Assembly: GCA_965116865.1 (NCBI GenBank)
Contig: OZ220727.1
Location: 3,100,001-3,164,000 of the forward strand
DNA length: 64,000 bases
Source: Aldehydirespirator sp965116865
Lineage (GTDB): Bacteria > Actinomycetota > Acidimicrobiia > Acidimicrobiales > Aldehydirespiratoraceae
Reading direction: 5' to 3'
In this document: positions 59,067 to 64,000 of the stretch, one piece after another
Layout of the letters: each line of letters opens with the position of its first letter
Position numbering within the stretch: position 1 is the stretch's first letter
Made by a program: the position numbers and the translations under genes
Notes under the pieces: generated by a model
The model's database searches: none
What the model saw: only the letters and a program-made list of their open reading frames with translations
Told to the model about the DNA's origin: nothing

Positions 59067-60094
59067 GGCTGCATCACCCTGTTCTGTACGCGTTGACGAA
59101 GATCCCGATGTATGCGGATGTGGGACAAGTAGGCGCCACTGCTTGACTTCAGATACCTCTTGAGAGTCAGATCGTGCTGACTCTCGGGCAGACCCGCAGT
59201 AATGAAGCCCGCGCGTGTGGGCACTCCTGCGACGAGGTCGGGGTGGGCCGTGAGCCATCCCTTGAGCACGCCCTTGGCCTGCTCGATCGAGACACGGTGT
59301 TCGATGCCGGCCGTCAGAGCGAAGTCAGGGATCCGCACCGTCGCCCAGTCGTCAGAAAAACGGAGGTCCGCGAACATTCTGACAGCCAAGTCCTGGTCGG
59401 TGAGCGGCGCGTCGATGTGCTTGGGGTAGGTGGCATAGGTTCCGTCCGGCTTGTATGCAACGTCCAAGAATCCCAGCTGATTCGCGCACCACGACCTGAG
59501 TCCGAAGTGGATGGCCTGCACTGCTTCTGCACCGTCGAACACGGTCCAGTCGCTAGCCTCGACAGCACGGATCGCCACGCGCTTGGAGCGGTTGCGGCCG
59601 CGGTGCTGGCCCGCACCGCCTCTCGCACCGGCCTCCAGCGCGATGTGCGACTGCACGGCGACCTCGACGGCGTGTCCTAGTTCGACGAACGTCGCAACGT
59701 CGGCGACGGGCTCACGCGCTGGCAGGAAGTGCGAGAAGAACACTTGGTGACAGTCCTGGTTGCGAAGCGCCGAGTTTGCGAAGGCCTCCTTCTCTGCGGG
59801 CTGCAAGGGCTCCCCGATCCTCGTCGGCGCGTTGAGCGCTCTGATCTCGGGGTTCCGGCGGCTCAGCGCGAAGCGAGTTTCCTGCTTCTCGATGAGGCCC
59901 AGCCGCTCGAGGGTTCGGCGGTGGTGGTAGTGAATGCTCCGCGCGTACGGTCGGCCGTCGCGCCGCAGCAGGACGCCCGCCTCCGTGGCCAGCTTCTCGA
60001 GCTCACTTGCGCCGAGACCTTGTGGGTGCTCGCCGATCAGGATCAGGAGATCTCTCAGCGCCCGGAAGTCGAGCCAGCGCATCCACAGGCTCAC
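59063..60094 (-). CDS. Uncharacterised protein with N-terminal winged-helix region
   Basis: 343 residues from GTG at 60094 (GTGA overlap with the methyltransferase). Residues about 5-85 look like a winged helix-turn-helix (LRDLLILIGEHPQGLGASEL, HYHHRRTLERLGLIEK). The rest is mixed alpha/beta with FSHFLPAREPVADVATFVEL, SWCANQLGFLDVAYKPDGTY and DDWATVRIPDFALTAGIEHR. I do not recognise a family. Strict coupling to a DNA methyltransferase and an ATPase suggests DNA-binding or target-recognition function in a defence system. Stop overlaps the AAA start. Confidence 0.6.
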   Translation of the reverse strand: MSLWMRWLDFRALRDLLILIGEHPQGLGASELEKLATEAGVLLRRDGRPYARSIHYHHRRTLERLGLIEKQETRFALSRRNPEIRALNAPTRIGEPLQPAEKEAFANSALRNQDCHQVFFSHFLPAREPVADVATFVELGHAVEVAVQSHIALEAGARGGAGQHRGRNRSKRVAIRAVEASDWTVFDGAEAVQAIHFGLRSWCANQLGFLDVAYKPDGTYATYPKHIDAPLTDQDLAVRMFADLRFSDDWATVRIPDFALTAGIEHRVSIEQAKGVLKGWLTAHPDLVAGVPTRAGFITAGLPESQHDLTLKRYLKSSSGAYLSHIRIHRDLRQRVQNRVMQP

Positions 60095-61338
60095 GGGCTT
60101 GCCGCCTTCGACAACAGGACCACGGACTCCCGAGAGGCCTGACGGCCGTAGCGCCCCATCTGCTGAGCGGCGTTTCCTCGCTCTCGCATCACCCAGGCAG
60201 TCTCGAAGTCCAAGCCCGCGGCACTGGCCAATTCGACGGTTATCTCATCGACTGGGACCATGACGCCCCCATGCCTGACGTTACCGACGACATACGCGGC
60301 GCGTCCGCCCGACCGCAGTATGCGCGCCGCCTCGACGAGCGACAGGTAGAGGTCCTCAAAATAGCCTTGCAGGAACCGCATCACGCGGTTCTCGGTGGTG
60401 CTGGGCAGCGCCCGGAGAGCTTCGGAGAGCGGCGCGGGCGGCTTGTATGCCTCAAGGCGGCGCGCCAGCCCCCGTGGCGGCTTGGCTTCCACATGCGATC
60501 GGATGGATCGGTGCCGCAGCCGCGTGACGGCCGGCTCGGCCTCGCCCAGCAGCAGCAACTCGATATGGAACACGCGCGAGTAGTCGTGGCGGTTCGCATA
60601 CGGAGGGGACGTGATGAGGCCGTCGATGCACGCGGAGCCGATCGGCAGGCGCCGGGCGTCGGCGCGTCTCACCATCGCCTCGCGCTCGCTCCTTGGCCAG
60701 TTGAGAGCCTGGACATCGGCCATCATGCGAGATGCGGTGGCCGTGAATGCGTCCCGGATCTCGGTGCTGCGGTCGGGCCACTCCCGCCAACGGAACCAGC
60801 CGCCGTCGGGTACGGCCCGGCTGAACTCTCCGATGGCAGACAGGAACGCCACCATGAAGAAAGGCCGCGCCGCCCGCAGCGAGCGGATCGGCAGGAGAAG
60901 GGTGAACATCTCGCTCAGCTCTGCTTCCGTGAACGCTCGCGAGAGCCGGTGGGGAACCCGGGGCGCTTCCGCTGATGCGGCGGCGAGAATCCTCTGGAAG
61001 GCCCGCCGGAGCGACGATTCGTCGTAGGATGCGACCTTCGCGGCGCTCGCTGTGACCGCCAGCGGGGAGAGATCGAAGCCCAAGGCGGTCAGGCCGCGCT
61101 CGCGCGCGGCCAGCAGGGTCGTTCCCGATCCCGAAAAGTTGTCAGCCACGGCGCCGTGGGGCGGCAAGTCCCAATGATCGAGGATCGCGTCGACCAGGCG
61201 GTACGAGTAGCTGTGCGGGAAATAGAACCACCGATGCCTGGGAGCGGTCGCCAGGTCGCGCGATGTGGCAGCCGCCGCCAAGTCCTGTCGGCGGCTGAAC
61301 CCCTGAAGGGTCGCCGAAGTCCCCGCGACTGCGCTCAC
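60091..61338 (-). CDS. Site-specific DNA methyltransferase (TSPPY class)
   Basis: 415 residues from GTG at 61338. SAM-dependent amino-methyltransferase: motif I DNFSGSGTTLLAARERGL (about residues 66-83) followed by GFDLSPLA, and the catalytic motif IV TSPPYANRHDYSRVF (residues 243-257), the form usually seen with N4-cytosine and some N6-adenine enzymes. The order I before IV, with a long helical insertion of about 150 residues between them, is unusual. Late segment LRSGGRAAYVVGNVRHGG is typical for the family. The GTG overlaps the stop of the helicase fragment. Likely self-protection enzyme of the cluster. Confidence 0.85.
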   Translation of the reverse strand: MSAVAGTSATLQGFSRRQDLAAAATSRDLATAPRHRWFYFPHSYSYRLVDAILDHWDLPPHGAVADNFSGSGTTLLAARERGLTALGFDLSPLAVTASAAKVASYDESSLRRAFQRILAAASAEAPRVPHRLSRAFTEAELSEMFTLLLPIRSLRAARPFFMVAFLSAIGEFSRAVPDGGWFRWREWPDRSTEIRDAFTATASRMMADVQALNWPRSEREAMVRRADARRLPIGSACIDGLITSPPYANRHDYSRVFHIELLLLGEAEPAVTRLRHRSIRSHVEAKPPRGLARRLEAYKPPAPLSEALRALPSTTENRVMRFLQGYFEDLYLSLVEAARILRSGGRAAYVVGNVRHGGVMVPVDEITVELASAAGLDFETAWVMRERGNAAQQMGRYGRQASRESVVLLSKAASP

Positions 61339-61838
61339 TTGCGAACCTCAATGGCAATCATCGTCATATCAGGAAAGTGTAGACTGCTGATGCGACAAAG
61401 CGGTCCCCGTCTCACGGCTGAGACCAACGGCAGCAGCTGGTAGTCCTCGATGTCGATCCCGGCCCGGAACGGCGACTGGAACGCCTGCGGATCAGCCGAC
61501 GCGATCGCACCCCACCGCACCGCATCCAAGAACCCCGCGAACACCTCCGGGGCATCGAGGCCCCCACCCGGGTCCGGCAGCTCGGACTGAGGACGGATCT
61601 CGGTGCCCGGCTCGGTCTCCCAGAACACGCTCAACGGCGCCGGGCTGCCCTTGTCATCGATCGGGACCAGAGTCACGAGATGATGGCGCGTCCAGCCGTT
61701 GGAGCTCATCGGGTCCACCGGACGCGACGACTGCCGCACCGACTCCACAACCCAGTACCGGTCCCGCACCCGCACAAGGTTCCCCTGCTCAGGAACAGCG
61801 ACCGCCCGCTGAGATTCGATGGCGGTCACGTCACGCAT
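61335..61838 (-). CDS. N-terminal part of a SNF2-type helicase (DrmD-like), probably internally deleted
   Basis: 167 residues from about 61838. The sequence matches the beginning of large SNF2/HepA-like helicases, including DISARM DrmD: VRVRDRYWVVESVRQSS, HHLVTLVPIDDKGSPAPLSV, FWETEPGTEIRPQSELPDPG, FLDAVRWGAIASADPQAFQS, PFRAGIDIEDYQLLPLV. In full-length relatives the next lines hold the Walker A motif (DDVGLGKT), but here the frame switches to RRGPLCRISSLHFPDMTMIA and stops. The stop still overlaps the methyltransferase start (GTGA), as expected if the middle was removed and the native end retained. No ATPase activity possible. Confidence 0.65.
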   Translation of the reverse strand: MRDVTAIESQRAVAVPEQGNLVRVRDRYWVVESVRQSSRPVDPMSSNGWTRHHLVTLVPIDDKGSPAPLSVFWETEPGTEIRPQSELPDPGGGLDAPEVFAGFLDAVRWGAIASADPQAFQSPFRAGIDIEDYQLLPLVSAVRRGPLCRISSLHFPDMTMIAIEVRK

Positions 61839-62169
61839 CTCCGCGCGCAGGCGCTGCGCGGGCTAACCAACCGCTCCGAGCCGTCGTCGGTGCTCAGTAG
61901 CGCCAGTCTGCAGATCAGCCGCAAGGTTGGCGCATCTTCCAAATGTTCGGAGCCTGGCGGGTGTCGGATGCTCGACACAGTACAGGCACTTGATTCGGTG
62001 CCCCGAACTCCCTGGCCTCACAGCGCACCTCGCGCCGTGATTCCCGCATCCCCCGTCGATGGTGCCCCACAGCGCTCGACAGCTTCCGCAATCCCGGCAA
62101 GACCTTGCTTATCCTGTCCGAGTCCCCAACAGTTGACGGGCGCCCGCCCGTCGGATCGGTTCGATCTCC
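61839..62169. other. Intergenic region between the defence-like cluster and topA
   Basis: 331 bp separating divergent genes. No gene, repeat or clear promoter hexamers recognised; it must hold promoters for both units. Confidence 0.5.
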
Positions 62170-64000
62170 ATGGCCAACGCCCTAGTAATCGTCGAGTCAC
62201 CCGCCAAGGCGAAGACGATCTCCGGCTATCTGGGTGCCGGCTACGTGGTGGAGTCGTCCATCGGCCACATCCGCGATCTGCCCAGCCGGGCCGCCGAGGT
62301 TCCCAAGGCCTACAAGTCGGAGCCTTGGGCCCGCCTGGGGATCGACGTCGACAACGAGTTCAAGCCGCTGTACGTGGTCAACAGCGACAAGCGGCAGCAG
62401 GTCCGCAAGCTCAGGGACCTCCTGGCCGAAGCGGATGAGCTCTATCTGGCCACCGATGAGGACCGGGAGGGCGAGGCCATCGCCTGGCACCTGATGGAGG
62501 TTCTCAATCCGCGTGTGCCGGTGAAGCGCATGGTCTTCCACGAGATCACCCGGGCCGCGATCTCCGCCGCGGTCGACGCGCCCCGGGAATTGGATCGCCG
62601 CCTGGTGGACGCCCAGGAGGCCCGCCGGATGCTCGACCGGCTCTACGGCTACGAGGTGTCGCCGGTGCTGTGGAAGAAGGTCATGCCGCAGCTGTCGGCC
62701 GGGCGGGTGCAGAGCGTGGCGGTGCGCATCGTGGTAGAGCGCGAGCGGGAGCGGATGGACTTCGTCAGCGCCGGCTTCTGGCGGCTCACTGGCACGTTCG
62801 TCCCCGCGGATCCTGCCGGCGGCAACGGCAACGGGCCGGAGTTCATCGCCGATCTCGTCCAGCTCGACGGCTCCCGTATCGCCACGGCCCGCGACTTCGG
62901 CCCCGACGGCCAACCGACCCGGGGCGATGTAACCGTGCTCGATGAGGCGGCGGCCACGTCGCTGGCCTCGGACCTCCAGGACGCGGCCTTCGCGGTTCGG
63001 GCCCGCACCTCCAAGCCCTACCGGCGGCGCCCGGCCCCGCCCTTCATCACGTCGACCTTGCAGCAGGAGGCGGCCCGGAAGTTGGGCATGACCTCCGCGG
63101 CGGCCATGCGCACCGCTCAGTCGCTGTACGAGAAGGGCTACATCACCTACATGCGCACCGACAGCACCTCGCTGTCGGCGGGCGCGGTGGCTGCAGCCCG
63201 CTCCGAGGTGCAGAGGCGTTACGGCCCGGGAGTGCTGCCGCCGAAACCGAGGTCGTACGCCAGCAAGGTGAAGAACGCCCAGGAGGCCCACGAGGCCATC
63301 CGGCCCGCGGGCGACGCCTTCGCCGACCCCGCCGCGGTGGCCGGTCAACTGCCCCCGCCCGAGGCCCGGCTCTACGAGTTGGTGTGGAAGCGGACGCTGG
63401 CCAGCCAGATGACCGACTGCACCGGCGAGACGGTGCAGCTGCGTGTCGGCGCCAGCAGCGCCTCGGGCCGTGACGCCGTGTTCGCGGCCAGCGGCACGGT
63501 GATAACCCATCCGGGCTTCCGCGAGGTGTACACCGAGGGGACCGACGCCGGGGAGGCGAGCGAGACCGACACCGAGCTCCGCCTGCCGCCGCTGAACGAG
63601 GGAGACGGCGTGGACTGCCGAGCCATGGAGGCGTCCGGGCACCACACCCAGCCTCCGGCCCGCTACACCGAGGCCTCGCTGGTGCGGCGCCTGGAGCAGC
63701 TGGGCGTGGGTCGGCCCTCGACCTACTCGTCGATCATGGGAACCATCGTCGACCGGGGCTACGTGCGGAAGAAGGGCTCGGCGCTGGTGCCGTCGTTCAC
63801 CGCCTTCTCGGTGGTCAACCTGCTGGAGCGCCACTTCCCGAAGCTGGTCGACTATGCGTTCACCGCTGAGATGGAGGACGACCTCGACCGGATCGCGGCG
63901 GGAGCGGAGGAGCAGGTTCCGTGGCTGCGCCGGTTCTATTTCGGCGGAGACGACGACCCCGGCCTGAAGGAGAAGGTGTCCAGCCGCCTCAGCGACATCG
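62170..64000 (+). CDS. topA: DNA topoisomerase I (type IA), N-terminal part (cut by window edge)
   Basis: 610 complete codons from ATG at 62170 to the end of the window. Relaxes negative supercoils. TOPRIM domain at the start: ALVIVESPAKAKTISGYLG with the catalytic Glu, and the acidic motif LYLATDEDREGEAIAWHLME. The active-site Tyr is in EKGYITYMRTDSTSLS (about residue 327). PQLSAGRVQSVAVRIVVERE and the later RPSTYSSIMGTIVDRGYV are family hallmarks. The C-terminal DNA-binding tail is outside the window. Confidence 0.97.
   Translation, partial: MANALVIVESPAKAKTISGYLGAGYVVESSIGHIRDLPSRAAEVPKAYKSEPWARLGIDVDNEFKPLYVVNSDKRQQVRKLRDLLAEADELYLATDEDREGEAIAWHLMEVLNPRVPVKRMVFHEITRAAISAAVDAPRELDRRLVDAQEARRMLDRLYGYEVSPVLWKKVMPQLSAGRVQSVAVRIVVERERERMDFVSAGFWRLTGTFVPADPAGGNGNGPEFIADLVQLDGSRIATARDFGPDGQPTRGDVTVLDEAAATSLASDLQDAAFAVRARTSKPYRRRPAPPFITSTLQQEAARKLGMTSAAAMRTAQSLYEKGYITYMRTDSTSLSAGAVAAARSEVQRRYGPGVLPPKPRSYASKVKNAQEAHEAIRPAGDAFADPAAVAGQLPPPEARLYELVWKRTLASQMTDCTGETVQLRVGASSASGRDAVFAASGTVITHPGFREVYTEGTDAGEASETDTELRLPPLNEGDGVDCRAMEASGHHTQPPARYTEASLVRRLEQLGVGRPSTYSSIMGTIVDRGYVRKKGSALVPSFTAFSVVNLLERHFPKLVDYAFTAEMEDDLDRIAAGAEEQVPWLRRFYFGGDDDPGLKEKVSSRLSDI

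Overview
The window comes from a high-GC actinobacterial chromosome. Evidence for this is the WXG100 + FHA/FtsK (EccC-like) secretion pair, a Tad pilus locus in actinobacterial order, a DUF222-HNH endonuclease, an Mrp/Mnh sodium/proton antiporter operon, GTG/TTG starts and pervasive 4-nt stop/start overlaps. Two Na+/H+ antiporter systems and a betaine-type uptake system suggest a saline habitat. A marine or host-associated Acidimicrobiia-like lineage is plausible, but that is inference.

Layout. 1-2038: 5' part of ileS (minus) behind a small hypothetical gene. 2380-9030: proV, two tandem proW permeases each with an extra C-terminal membrane domain, and proX. 9245-16361: a zinc-type alcohol dehydrogenase, a WXG100 protein, an FHA-FtsK ATPase and an enoyl-CoA hydratase. 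16521-22016: a transposon graveyard with one intact IS630, degraded IS630 and IS256 copies, an orphan Phd-type antitoxin and a DUF222-HNH protein. 22104-28051: a DUF4143 AAA ATPase and a 1428-residue secreted Cadherin-like/Fn3 protein with a G11 tract. 28345-32901: a coupled operon of ATP-grasp/peptidase-like fusion, gamma-glutamyltranspeptidase and N-formylglutamate amidohydrolase-like protein. 32934-42106: a rearranged region (second DUF4143 pieces, a DUF234 ATPase, an ATPase remnant) followed by a molybdenum hydroxylase locus (FAD subunit, large subunit, xdhC, yqeB) interrupted by vapBC. 42367-47251: tadZABC, flp, tadE. 48053-48911: STAS and RsbW-like sigma regulators. 49417-56051 (minus): mnhABCDEFG. 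56583-57947: nhaA. 58142-61838 (minus): a coupled defence-like cluster of DNA methyltransferase, winged-helix protein, truncated AAA ATPase and a helicase N-terminus. 62170-64000: 5' part of topA.

The most striking feature is not a single gene. At least a dozen private tandem duplications with units mostly of 60-72 bp (72 bp recurs five times) sit at gene junctions or gene ends. Several carry stop/start overlaps, so that chains of relay ORFs connect real genes. The clearest are six 23-codon mini-ORFs between mnhB and mnhC, each joined to the next by GTGA/ATGA, a 125-codon relay between mnhA and mnhB, and a 22-codon relay between the STAS and RsbW genes. A second striking feature is the molybdenum hydroxylase large subunit. 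It carries a fused ferredoxin-like N-terminal domain in which all eight iron-sulfur cysteines are replaced although the surrounding sequence is kept.
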